From contig NC_135558.1 of the NCBI RefSeq assembly GCF_964340395.1, positions 2,619,501 through 2,683,500 of the forward strand: 64,000 nucleotides of DNA, in the 5' to 3' direction. The DNA is from Glandiceps talaboti (lineage: Eukaryota; Hemichordata; Enteropneusta; Spengelidae). The translations under genes and the position numbers were made by a program. The notes below the pieces were generated by a model. The model worked only from the letters and a program-made list of their open reading frames with translations. It was not told the origin of the DNA and ran no database searches. Position 1 is the first letter of the stretch, and every line of letters starts with the position of its first letter. Positions 1 through 39,800 of this stretch are shown one piece after another.

Positions 1-2096
1 CTTGACATGTCTTCATTTGTTAGAGTTATACAATTCATCAAGACGGGTTTTCACTCGAAAACAACAATTCTGTGAATAATGACACTCTGAACGCAGCGAT
101 TTCTCGGACGATGTTACCACTGTAACGTATGGCTGACAACGACTTGCTTCCGGGTTAGTCCCTCGTGCATACGGGTGGATTGTCGGCGATTAATACATAC
201 ATGTACATTGTCTGATATTTTAATTCACAGTGTTTCTTGTGACCGGCGCCTGTCAGCAGACTCTGCCATTTTTTTCATCATTCCATTGTATTTAAACCTT
301 GTACTTGACATTTCGCAATATTTATAATTCTCAACAAAATACCTCAACATGCCTCACGTCGCTCGTACTCAAAGCAGCCCCGCGCGTAGTCCTGCTTGCA
401 TACGGAGGAATTCGGGACTCGATTCTGACAATTGTCCCTCCCCCTCCGGTGTTTAGAGTCAAGTCAGTAATATAGACTCGTGCACCCGAGGACTACCCCG
501 CGCGGTATGATCACTGACACTGATGACATGATGAGAGAGAACCTTTTCGGATTTACATGTAAAACGGGGAAAGATACGCAAAACATAATGCAAAGTCTGA
601 AGCCAAATTAAAGTTGTAATTATTTTAATTATTTTTACTTGCCAAATATTTGCATTTTGGAAAGGCAAGACACGTTCATGTCGTTTAACTTTACATGTGA
701 ACTGTCGGCCATATTTAAACTTCAACCGCATGCCTGGCATGCCCTTCCTTACGCAAGTTGTCTGAATTCTGGTTCACTGTCATTCCAAATTGCACGACAA
801 TATAGAATTAACCACAAGTTACATGTTATCTGAAAACATCACACTTTTATAGTGGGTCTGAAGTGTGATTTTAGTCAGTACCAAGAACGTCCTGTGTTGA
901 TACTCAAGATACTTGCTGTGGAAAATCGCTCGGTCGAATGAGGTCACCTTCAGCTTCTGGTCGAATCAGGATAGAGTATGCAAATAAGAATGTTGCGGAC
1001 TGGCTGATTATGTAGAAGGGTGCAGAATTGGATTTGAAGTTTACAACCCTGTTTCGAACAAACGCTTGTCATTTGGGCGCCCAATGCGTAGAATTATGAC
1101 TATAGCACATATTACATTGCTTGTTTGACGTCAATAGTGTCTTTTGAAAAGTGGCAGTTTACTTAAAGTCTCGTCGGCTGATTTCCAATATGGCGTCGGT
1201 CATTATGCTCATTAACATATTAATTTTTTTTTCAAATTACAAAAAAAAAATCATAAAAAATAAAAATGAGGATGTGCTGACTTGAAATTAACAAATCTGA
1301 GTAAGCTACCCCCTGCGCATCAACACGCCAGATATCAAAGCAATCTAATAAGAGGTTTTCAAGGAGTTGATGAAAATGACATTTTATGAAAAAAAATCAT
1401 AAAAAATTGAAAATGGCACAGATCAACTTGGCATGAACAAATCTGAATAGCCTCCCCCCAGGGAACATGCACACCAAATACCAAAGAATTCCGACTGTCA
1501 CTTTCGGAATAGATAGTAAAAATATAAAAGTTTGACGGACACCTATGATTCACTCTACTCTCTATACCTCAATACCCACCTATACCTAAAGCTACGCTTT
1601 CAGCTTTCGCTGACAGCGGAGCTAAAAATATTGGAGAATAACATAATTATACCAGCGCCAGTAATATCAAAGAAAAATTGGGGAAAGTAATGGCAATTTT
1701 GAATGTTTTGGCTCATATTTTGAACAGAGCAGAACCAGTGATGTAGACACATGCTGTCGTGATGTAGAACAACCAGAGTATAAATTCCATATTTTTTGTT
1801 CAACTTGGCTCGTGCATGGTATAAGGTCACACTTGAAAAATGCAGAAATAAATATTTTGGCCAAAGTGACAGTCCTGTACTAGTATACTACTTTGAGATG
1901 TCTGTCTGTATCAGCAGCTTCTTAAACACTCATTGGTTGACCTCAGAACAATCTAGTACAATTTCAAACATTAGAAAAGAACATCCATAGACATGGATAT
2001 CATTGAAATGGATATACCGGTATTAATTTAGATGAAAGTTTTCTCCTAAGTAAGTTGAAGAAATGTTAGGTAAGTGAATTTGAATTGCTTAGATAT
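1..2096. other. Region downstream of Ras exon 7; repeats, no gene recognised
   Basis: Expected to hold the last Ras intron and perhaps its final exon, but no lysine-rich tail followed by CxxX and a stop is visible on the minus strand. At 120-510 related GC-richer motifs (GTAGTCCT...GCATACGG) occur in direct and inverted orientation. At 1237-1345 and 1384-1500 two diverged copies of a roughly 110-bp unit lie side by side. Confidence 0.6.
1555..1830. repeat. Interspersed repeat, copy 1 of 3
   Basis: The stretch with 'aagtaatggc' and 'gatgtagaac' matches 33050-33265 in diverged form. Its end, 'aaaatattggagaataac', matches the complement of 53160-53185. It explains the short minus-strand ORFs at 1600-1864. 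Confidence 0.6.
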
Positions 2097-2102
2097 ACTT
2101 AC

Positions 2103-12005
<9,903 letters not shown>

Positions 12006-12656
12006 TTTGACGTTAAAAATCCGTCCGTCGACTTGGTGGCTGTCTAGACAATTCCAAAAGTACCAGGCGGTGTCCTTCTGACGATATCCGGTCGAAGGAG
12101 TTGAGAAAGACCGCTGTAATTGTGGTATTTCCTGGAAACGACGGCCGTTAACACTGAACACACTACGCCAAACGTGCTGAGGGTGGATGGGACATGGGAC
12201 AAAGACAAAAGGTGGAAGATACCAGCTAAAAATAGCAACACAGCAGAAAGTCGTGACGTCTCTCACGAAATAGGTCGTCTATAACTAATAATGTATATAG
12301 AGTACGTCGATTAATGATAGATACATTTCATGATTTAGATCATATTGCGATTAAATCTTTTAGAAATAATAAAAATATATAATTGTATACTCTTTGCGTA
12401 CATTTACAATATTCTAGAAGTGATCAATAATGTCATATTTTTACAATTCGTATTAGTTCAATATCCTTTCAATATCATGAAACGGTCAAAGTTCAATGTA
12501 CGAGTCCACAGGGTGCTGAGGTGGTGCTTACACATCGGAACCTGCTCTCCATCCAGAAAGCTGTACATAGCTACCTTGGGCCTTAGCTTTACCAAAAAGA
12601 GCACGGTATAGGAACGAACTTTCAAATATTTTCGTATTTGTTCAACTGCAGAAGCG
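12006..12656. promoter_or_regulatory. Shared divergent promoter region of Ras and ALDH3
   Basis: Only about 650 bp separates the start codons of Ras (minus) and ALDH3 (plus), so both 5' UTRs and promoters must lie here. The part at 12010-12260 is richer in CpG than its surroundings, as in many housekeeping promoters. No TATA box is placed with confidence. Confidence 0.7.
12254..12260. promoter_or_regulatory. CRE-like half-palindrome TGACGTC
   Basis: TGACGTC(T), one base short of the CREB/ATF consensus TGACGTCA, lies in the CpG-richer part of the divergent promoter about 250 bp upstream of the Ras ATG. Motif match only. Confidence 0.3.
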
Positions 12657-30218
<17,562 letters not shown>

Positions 30219-30221
30219 ATG

Positions 30222-30227
30222 AATAAA
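30222..30227 (+). terminator. AATAAA, possible polyadenylation signal of ALDH3
   Basis: Lies three bases after the exon 14 stop. So close to the stop that it would give almost no 3' UTR; a further AATAAA at about 32296 may be the one used. Confidence 0.25.
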
Positions 30228-30289
30228 CCTGTGCAGTTCATTTGAATATGCTGGTCAATCCAGCATCAACCACTCTCTAATAATTTAGG

Positions 30290-30870
30290 TCAGTATTAGC
30301 CAATGAATGATGATATTGCCCAGCTCTGACCAATCAAAGATGATCTCTTTCCATTACTGACCAATCACAGATGATTTTGTCCTGCATTGGCCAATCAGTG
30401 ATGATGTTGCTCAGCTCTGACCAATCAAAGACAATCTCTCTGTCACTGTCCAATCACAGATGATTGTGTCCAGCATTGGCCAATGAATGATTGCTGCTGC
30501 TCAGCTCTGACCAATCAAAGATGATCTCATTGTTACTGACCAATCACAGATGATGTTGCCCAGCTTTGACCAATCAAAGATGATCTCTCTGTACTGACCA
30601 AACACAGATGATTGTGTCCTGCATTGGCCAATCAGTGATGGATGTTGCTCAGCTCTGACCTATCAAAATTGATCTCTCTGTTACTGGCCAATCATTGATG
30701 ATTCTTCTCTAGTAGTGCCAATCAATGATGATGTAGTTAATTAATCAGAGATGATTTTACAAGTAGTGACCAATGACTGATGACGTTGCTTAGCTCTGAC
30801 CAATCTGTAATCCTACTTTTGTCCAGCCCTGGTCAATGAATAATAACATTGTCCAAAACTGACCAATCAA
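30290..30870 (+). repeat. CCAAT-rich degenerate minisatellite, about 30-bp unit
   Basis: Some 18-20 diverged units of the form 'ctctgaccaatcaaagatga' alternating with 'cattggccaatcagtgatga'. Each carries a CCAAT pentamer. Confidence 0.9.
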
Positions 30871-31404
30871 GAATATGTTTGTCCAATACTAACATCAATG
30901 CAAGTGAATTAGAGTGTTCATGACGTCAGCATTTTGTTGAAATCTTTCCATACATTAGATGATTACCTGGAGAGAACTGGGAAATGGGATAAGTCTCAAA
31001 TTTTTTTTACTAGAATTTTAGTTATTTGATCAGGAATCAGAAAGAAAGTCTTGAATAACATGAAGTAAAAACATTAATGATACAAAAAAACAACAACACC
31101 ATATCACTTTTACTATGGCAATGAATTAAAACAGTATTACCTTAAAAAGTGAAATGGTTGTTAAAATCATGTTGAAATGGATATCAGTGTTGCTATGGTG
31201 ATTTAGTAAATGAATTGGTTTTGGGTTTGCCATCTAACTCATATCATCACGTCTCTAATCAAACTTGTATTACTCACACTGCTGTGTCATTGTCTTCAAT
31301 AATGTATGTACAAATCTTTTATGCACACAATTCTAAACAGTGTAGAACCATAGACATTAAAGTGGATATATTGATAAGGTTTGGGTATTTATTTTGTATG
31401 TATA

Positions 31405-31622
31405 ATTTATAAAACAATTTTATCATGGCATCCCACTTGAAAAATCAATGTGAAACAACATGTACCAAGTCCTTGATTGGACTCAATAACAAACATTTTG
31501 CACATTTTTTTTTTGATAATAGCTTTTAGCAAAGTATTGAGTTACAATCAAGGACTTGGAATGTGTTGTGTCACTTTGATTTTTCAAGTAGGAAGCCATG
31601 ATAAAATTATTTTATAAATTAA
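31405..31622. mobile_element. Fold-back element, about 215 bp
   Basis: Arms 'ataaaacaattttatcatgg' and 'ccatgataaaattattttat', with 'ccaagtccttgattg' facing 'caatcaaggacttgg'. A half copy ('aagtaggaagccat' and 'ataaaatt') lies at 24540-24590. Confidence 0.8.
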
Positions 31623-31749
31623 AAATTGAATTAAATACCTGATCCTGATCCACTTTAATAGGACATACAAAGTAAACACAGTTGGGTATTCTTACAGAAT
31701 AAAACCATTTATCACAGCATTTCAAAAAACCCTTTACAGTTTTACCAGT

Positions 31750-31978
31750 GGCCTTTAGGGATGATTAAGCTCAACAAACAAACCTCATTCGTTTAGGTCA
31801 AAACCTCCTCTCACCTACCCCTAAATGAACATTCACAAGTGGAACATCAAACATTTATATATGATGTAAACTATGATGAAAACTGTAGTGGGCAATCGCA
31901 CTGACGCCAGACCCCCTCCCCTCCTAAATGAATGAAGTTCGCTTATTGAGCTTGTGTGACATTGTGTGATCTTCCTTT
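31750..31978. mobile_element. Fold-back interspersed element, copy 2
   Basis: Same end motif 'attgagcttgtgtgacattg' and the same central 'cgtttaggtcaaa' and 'gccagacc' blocks as 23637-23820. Confidence 0.75.
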
Positions 31979-32929
31979 ACAGGTAGACATAACTAAACTT
32001 ACCTTAGAGATATGATTCATTAGTATCAGATATACTTCAGTGTCATTGGTGCATTCACTTCTTCAAATCATGATTTTCAACAATTATTTTTTCAAATCTT
32101 TCCTTCAAACTGGGGTGAAATCACTCTTATATAGTTTCTTCTTAAACAACTAGCACAGTAGATAAGTAGACACTTCAAAAACTAGATTCCAATAAAGTAA
32201 CTTCACTATTACAACTAGCATAGACATACAAAAGGTCAAGTTTGGTAGAAAGACTGCAATGTATTCACAGAAATGTTTATGTCAAATTTATTTCAAATAA
32301 AGCTTCATTCAGCATTTGTAATCACTGGGTATTTTATACTTATGGTAGTCTACAATGTGCACATTGTATGAGTTAGAGCCCAGAGTTTGAAATAACACAG
32401 CAGAAGTACACTTGTCCCAACACTTGGTTCAAGGTACCACTGTGAGAATTGTTTACTGATTCTTTTCAAATTAGACAATAACCTGTATGGATTAAAGGGT
32501 TCTTATATACCCATACACAGGTTTGTAAGTAGCTATATTTAGTAGAAGAATGATAACATTGTGGATGTTCTTAACTGTAACCATTGACCCTACATGAGTT
32601 TATGCTGCAACCAAAATATCACTGTACAGGTGCTCTTCAGAGAACTTACTAGATGGGAATTTTCTGGTAAACTTGACTATGCAAATCTTTTTTGAATGGC
32701 AATGTAATTATTTTAGAAGTCATAGATTCATATTATGGTTTTCATTTTACGAATAATTTGATAATTGACAAGATTTTGATGATATAAAATGTTGAATATT
32801 GCTATCAGATGGCTTGCCTGACTTTCTGTTTCTATCTGTACAATTTTTGTTAATTTATCATTTGAAAACCTCTCTGTTTATAATGTTTACAAGATATGCA
32901 TAATTTTATGATGTGTGACATCAATATTT

Positions 32930-33270
32930 ACGGTATTATTCCCAAATATTTTTTTTTGTTCAGCCAAGGAAAATACTTCGCTCTAAGGGGTCTTGTCACT
33001 ACGAGTCGCATAGCTCGTAGTGGCAAAACTATAAGGTAACAAGTACTTTGCAGCTGAATGAAGAAAAATACTGGGAATGATATACCTCGCCTAGCATAAT
33101 TTATGAAAAATTTGGAAAAGTAATGGCGATTTGGAGCATTTTGATTCATATTTCGAGCCCCACAGAATCAACGACATAGATTATAGTTTGTGATGTAGAA
33201 TGACTCGAGTATGAAAACCCATATTTTTGTTTGGATGTGTTCAACCTGGCTTGTATGTACTTGTAGTATA
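32930..33270. repeat. Interspersed repeat, copy 2 of 3
   Basis: 'ccaaatattttttttt', 'cttgtcactacgagtc' and 'gtaatggcgatttggagc' match 53160-53245 and 1620-1830. Includes the small inverted repeat 'ctacgag...ctcgtag'. Confidence 0.65.
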
Positions 33271-33614
33271 ATAGGATGGACACAAGTTAATAAAGGCTAA
33301 TTTCATTTCACAAAGTCCATAACGTAATTTACAAGAAGCTGTCCTCCATGCCAAAATTATTTTTTAGGGTGATGTACAACTTTAACTGAAACTGGGGATG
33401 TAGGTTTACGACAAGTGACGGGTTTTACTCAGTTGTACATTATGTGTAGTTCAGATATCAAATCAAATTCACCCAATAACAAGGTATATTTTAGCCATTT
33501 GTGAAGCTGACATACACAGGTTTTGAATGGGAACAATATTGATAGTTTAAAATGGCAGCCACCACTCAGAGAAGACAAGAAGACTGGTTAGGGTTGAATG
33601 TTACACTGTATCCA

Positions 33615-33735
33615 TATCGTACCCTAACAGCACTGTAGTCTGTGAGATAGACTATGTGGTGCTTACTCTATCAGCCACCACTCAAGAGAGGGCTGACAAA
33701 GAGGGCTGATGAGGGCAGAATGACACTACCTTAAG
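33615..33735 (+). repeat. Diverged GGGCGCCCTC-family repeat
   Basis: 'gtagtctgtgagatagacta' and 'gagggctgatgagggcagaa' follow the order of the family at 34835-34930. Low identity. Confidence 0.35.
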
Positions 33736-34834
33736 TGTTGCGGCAGGAATGCATCAGCCCTTCTGTAGTACTCAAATTCAGCAATGTATGCAGTACTAAA
33801 CTGCAATCCTGTTGCACGATGGTATGCATCACAGAATATTTTCTCTGTGTACATGTATGTTGTCCAAAAAATGTATCATATAATATCAATAAAATTCTGA
33901 GAATTGATAATTTGTCTTTTGTTTGTGTCTATTTTGATTGAGTCTTCAAGTAGTTGTCTGCTGGAGTACGAGGTAGATGCCACCCTCAAGTTCTGTAATA
34001 ACAATTAATCAACATCCATTCAATAGCTTATATCAACTTGTTGCAACAATTGTTTTATTTGTGTCTATCTTAGCTGAAAGTTTAGTTTCCACTGTGATAA
34101 TGAAGACATGCAACAAAATGTCACCCCCCCCCCCCCCCCCCCCATATAAATATTGGAGATCAACCATGAACCTTATGGGGATTTGGATTATCAAGTTGTG
34201 CACACCTATCCCTCCCCCTAAACATTCACCATTGTGAAATGAATGATGTCCAATCGTGTAAATTAGAAATAGTATACTTTAATTTCATCAAAAATTATTA
34301 AAGGCAAAGAAAAAAACATACATTATTGCAGTCATTTCAAGAGAACGAATACAAATGTTTACACAGATGTTGGTAGATTATTGCTTTCTATCTTTATTTC
34401 ACCAAATTTATTTCACCATCTTCAAAATTAGTTGGATAAAATTTGTATGTCGTCTATCATTTGGACGCTAACTGTGAATATCAATCTGTGAATTTCCTGA
34501 ATGATTTAAACAGACAAGTGTTCTGGTTTTCATTGACAAGGTTGTATCTCAGAAATACATGCACACATGGTATCTATTTTGTGTTTGAAATATAAATACT
34601 GCAATTTGAGAACACATTCAAAGTAGAATGTACATACTAATATTCTAGCAGCCATGTTATTCAATGTTACTTCTACATCAGACTACTATTTCTAGATATT
34701 GACAGCAACTCTGGTGTTTATAACCAATATCATCTATTTCAGTTGAACAGTAACTTCAACAATGTCTGTCACTGTTGTAGTAAATATGGAACCAAACATG
34801 TAAACTAATACTAGTAATCTAGTGATATCTTAGT

Positions 34835-34930
34835 CTATAAGGTACGCAGTCACGGGGCGCCCTCAAACATCGGCCAACTCCTGTGAGAGGAGGCCGGTGA
34901 GGGCGAAACGTCACGACGTATCTCAGTCTA
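34835..34930 (+). repeat. GGGCGCCCTC-family short element
   Basis: 'gtctataaggtacgcagtc', 'ggggcgccctcaaacatcgg' and 'gaggccggtgagggcgaaac'. Flanked by 'ctagtgatatc' on both sides (34817-34828 and 34938-34948). Confidence 0.6.
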
Positions 34931-35598
34931 GTGATATCTGTGTAAACATATTTTTTCATTTTGTTCTTGAAATGACTGCAATGCACGATAACATACGGTA
35001 CAAGTAAATGATTTCATTTTGGAAAGTTGTATTTTGAGTATTACTGAAGCTGATTGCTCTAATGCAGACTGTCAAACATATTCATAAAGTGTCGTTCATC
35101 TCCTTGAATAGATTACAGAAGCACCACTATAAATGACTAAGCTGGTAAAATTAAAACGATGCCAAATTAAGAAATGCTATACATGTACCCAACAGCACTG
35201 AATTTTAGACAATCCATGACCTGCAGACGACAACTTAATTCCCCCAAATTACAGATACATTTGTTTCTTTCCTGTCAAAAAGTGTGAATGTATTGAAAGA
35301 TGTTATTATGATCACTATCCAGCTGTCTTTGAGTTAAAAATTTTGTCATCGGTAAAATAGGACTAACTGAAGTTAATATTGAGGAGTACCCAGTTTTCAG
35401 TCTTAGGAAAATAGATTTACATATTCATGAGGTGATTTACATATATTTTCATATTCATGATGTTACTTCTTGATATCATGGTTATTGATATACTCAAGTT
35501 GTGGAGTCAGCACACACTGTTTTCAACAGTTTCTGTTATCCACTCTCCATTGCTTATAGCATAGTACTACCAGTAATGTCATTTGTTCAAGGTAGGGG

Positions 35599-35676
35599 TC
35601 ACCAACCAAACATATATTCCATGGCTCGGGACACAACACCAGCATTTTTCTCAGGCGCATTGGTACTTGGTGCAAC
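35599..35676 (-). CDS. NUP35: NUP35 coding exon 11 (C-terminus)
   Basis: 25 codons ending [12 protein letters not shown] and TGA, near-identical to the vertebrate tail. Acceptor TATAG. Confidence 0.96.
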   Translation of the reverse strand, partial: VAPSTNAPEKNAGVVSRAMEYMFGW

Positions 35677-36778
35677 CTATACACATGAGAACAACACAGA
35701 ACAAAAATCAAGGATAATTCTGACTTAGAAATGACAATCAAATAATCTACCATAAATTCAAATTAAATCCATATACAATTTACATATATTTACATATTCA
35801 TGATGTTACTTCTTGTTAACATTTTGTGACATAACCACACCTCCCCTTCTTTTCTTCAACACCAAGTATCCTTGTACTACTAGTATTACAAATGTTAAAA
35901 AGAATTCTCTGAATGTAGTGCTCATATTCCACTAGTTTGAATTATGACTCAAATAACTGCTTGAGGTAGTTTCTATACCTTTCATTTGTGTTTTGAAGGT
36001 TTTTGGATGTCAACATTATTTTCCTACCTTACCTGGTATTGCCTAGACACATCTTGTTAGGCAGCAGTTAATACTCTAACTTATTAGAGTGGACCTAACT
36101 TACTTGGTAATGACTAAAGGCAGCATTAAACACCCTAGCTTACCTGGTATTAACTTGAGACAGTTTGCTACACCCTAACTTACTTGGTATTTCCAAAGGC
36201 AGCTTGATACACACTAACTTACCTATGGACTAGAGGCAGCTTGATACACCCTAACTTACTTGTATTGACTAAAGGCAGCTTGATACACCCTAACTTACTT
36301 GGTATTGACTAAAGACAGCTTGATACACACTAACTTACCTGGTATGGACTAGAGGCAGCTTGGTAGACCCTAACTTACTTGGTATTGACTAAAGACAGCT
36401 TGATACACACTAACTTACCTGGTATGGACTAGAGGCAGCTTGATACACCCTAACTTACTTGGTATTGACTAAAGACAGCTTGATACACACTAACTTACCT
36501 GGTATGGACTAGAGGCAGCTTGGTAGGCAGCAGTCAATGGTCTTATGGCAGGACTTTTATGACATTCAATCTGACTTGGTGTACTAATACTGACATTATC
36601 TGAAGGTACTTGCATCGCACTCTGTAATATAAAATTATGGTGTAATAACATGCATATCATATACAATAAAATCTATTTTTAGTAATAGATAGTTACTTTT
36701 ATACAGGTTATAAAATCCTCATTCACTCAATCATACATTCACTAATGCATGTATGCATGCGTGTATGTGTTCTGTATA

Positions 36779-36809
<31 letters not shown>

Positions 36810-39800
36810 CTATGTAATGTGTGTGTGTATGTATGTATTTATTTATTTATTTATGTATGCATACATGTATATATGTATTCCACTGTAATTTTTATATCAT
36901 TGACTGAGATTTCAACAACACAGTAACATGAAATTTCAATGCATGCATTATTCAAAAGTTACTGACCTTTTCTATACAAAAAGTGACTCCAACCATGATA
37001 CTATTTCCGAACACTTTACCATTTTTACTAAGGGCTATCTTTGCTTGTATTCTGGAGGAGTACTGTATATGCATCCAGTTTCCATTAGTTGCCATCTGTG
37101 TATGTAAACAACAGAAGACAATGTTAATTCATGATTCACACGAATTGCTTAATATATTCCAACATAATTCATGGCTTTATGTTCAATGTACACAACGATA
37201 TCTACCACATGATTTGTTATGTTCCAACATACATGTAATTCATTTGCAACATAGCTAGTCATATACAAATATACATTCATTTATCAAATTTATTCACTAT
37301 TTGTTACAAAATTAATTCAGCTTTTTCTACCTTACATTGCATTTAATGCCAGTTGTTATATTTTTTTTGATGAGAACGCGTTTTGTTTTGTTTGTTTTTT
37401 GTTTGTTTTTGTTTTAATTTCAAATTTGTTTTTGTTTTTGCTTTGATTATTTTGTTTAATCAATTGTAGTATGGGCCACAAACTTGACTAGTTTGTTTCA
37501 AACTATTTTTGTGGTCCAGCCATAAACTCTGTATTCATCCATCAGTTTATGTGTAATATTTATTCCACTGTCTTTTTTACTTTCTCTCTTGTTATGTTGA
37601 TATGATTTTGAGTTTGTGGCAAATAAAATACTAAACGGCTTGTGTTCCACAATGCATCACTTACAGCATGGCCTCATCATGCCCAGGTCGATTTCACAAC
37701 ATTTCTTGTAATGGCAGCATAATGCCCACACTCATGTTTGTTATGTTTTGTTTATGATTTACATATAATCTCCCACCAATTGCCTTGTTTTACATGCCAA
37801 CATCATTCATGTAACATGTAATCTGTTATGTTCACCATAATCTCGCATGGCATGCCTTGTTGTTATATGCTAACATAATTCATGTATCACATACATTCCA
37901 CTACATTCAACATAATCTCCCACTGCATACCTTGTTGCTACATGCAAACATCATTCATGTATCACATATTCCACTATGTTCAACATAATCTACTTACCAC
38001 ATGCCTTGTAATATTTCCATATTGGGAGAATTGTTGTAAAATAAAAGACGCAGCAGCAGGTGGAAACCTACAACAAATGTTCATTGACACGTTTGTATAA
38101 TTGAAGGTAGCACCCGGTGACATCAGATTTATCACTAACTAAATTTCAGAATCAAAAGTTGTGTTGTATGCAATCTGATTAAAATCTGATGTAGGAATAC
38201 AGCTACATTGCTTTATTTCAATCTATTTCCTTGTATAGTGTCATTTGTTTTTTTATTTTGTTGTTCAGGGATTGAGCCACCCCGGAAAGGTGTTCATTCC
38301 CAGAACAAAATAGAGTGCAAATGACAATACATTTGTACCTGAATCAGAGAATGAAATAAAGCAATGGAGCTGTATTCCTACATCAGATTTTAATTAGATT
38401 CTCTTTTATATGAGAACCTGGGATTGAAATCCTGGCCTTTAAATTATAAAATAACCACTAATGTGAGAACCTGGGATTGAAATCCTGGCCTGTAACTCAT
38501 ACAATAACCACTAATATGAGAACCTGGGATTGAAACTCAGTTGTCTGGCAGAGCTATATTGTATAGAAAAAGTTGGTCCTGAACAAAAGAATAACCATAT
38601 GTAATCCTCATGGCTCCAGTGATAAGATAACCACTAATGTAAGAACCTGGAATTGAAAAGTTTATACTCAAATCAACTATAAAACTAGACTGTCGACAGT
38701 CATTCGTGCCTTTTTGCTATGTTTTATCTAAAACTAATGTCATTGCCTCACTCTGATCCGGAGCAATACTATAACTGCGTACTGATCAGCGAGTGCCAGA
38801 GGCACGGACTCAGTCGTTCATGCCTTTGGCAATCGCAGTTCCTATCAGTACGTATTAGTATTCAGTGCTATGGAAGGAGGCGACGACTTTGATTTAGATG
38901 AAACGTAGCAAAAAAGGCATGAACGACTGTCGACAGTCTACTATAAAACTTATATACACTGATATTTTAAATTGAAAGGAATGATGATAGCAAAATATTA
39001 CTGAGTAAACTTACCCAAAGATGGTTACCCATGTATCATCTAACTGTTCTTCTTCTAGTTCTTCACTACAAATAAAAACAAACACAATACTGTGATAATA
39101 AAACAATTTTGTATTATTTTCCAATATTTAGCTACAAGTGACATATCCAATATGATATGACGGGTCTTGTCACTAGTTGTAAATGAATGTCAAGCATTGC
39201 TTTGGAAAGGTGATAATATTCAACATTCAAAATAAGCATCCAAAAGCACAAAAATTGTATAAATTGAAAAGGGAGGCAGTACATGTATGTCAGATTTTCA
39301 TATTGAAGACATATCTTTCTATATGTTAATTCAAAAAACAGAAACATCACAAATAATGCAGCAAGTATTAACTAACTCTAACTTACCCTTGTGTAAAGAA
39401 TGGATCTATTTGTGCAGGTGACCTCGACCCAAGACCAGCACCAGGACTTGTCAAACCTGATAAAATACAAATAAGCATACCAGTTGTGAGTTTTACATTT
39501 GTCTATTTTTAAATCTTGCGTGATAGACTTTACAAATAGCTATCACCTTTGCATGTCATTCATATTGATGTGGAATGCTCAATGAAAGGTTGCAAGGCAT
39601 GAAATACTTACCTTGCCTTGGTGATGTAATTGTAAGTGGTATACTTTCCCTGCCTTGGTGATGTTATTGTAAGTGCTGTACTTCCCTTGCCTTGTTGGTT
39701 ATGTAATTGTAAGTGGTGTTCTTACCTTGCATAGCTGGTGTTGTAATTGTAAGTGCTGTACTTACCTTGCCTTGGTGATGTAATTGTAAGTGGTGTTCTT

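Larger units (their letters stand above)
30219..35598. other. Intergenic region between ALDH3 and NUP35 3' ends
   Basis: No exon seen. It probably holds both 3' UTRs. It contains a CCAAT-rich minisatellite, several fold-back elements and a C-tract at about 34125-34143. AATAAA complements (TTTATT) near 34393 and 34408 could end NUP35 transcripts. Confidence 0.6.

Noticed and set aside
459-740. 93-codon minus-strand ORF as a Ras tail
   Set aside because: No CAAX end, no acceptor in the right phase, and no lysine-rich segment next to a terminal cysteine.
2020-2056. Possible Ras last exon: minus-strand acceptor ACTTAG followed by GAG AAA ACT TTC ATC TAA
   Set aside because: It would end EKTFI without a cysteine or CAAX box, which Ras needs for membrane attachment.
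30290-30870. About 30-bp periodic repeats with variable stretches, CRISPR-like at first sight
   Set aside because: Units are degenerate throughout, spacers are not unique and there are no cas genes; it is a minisatellite.
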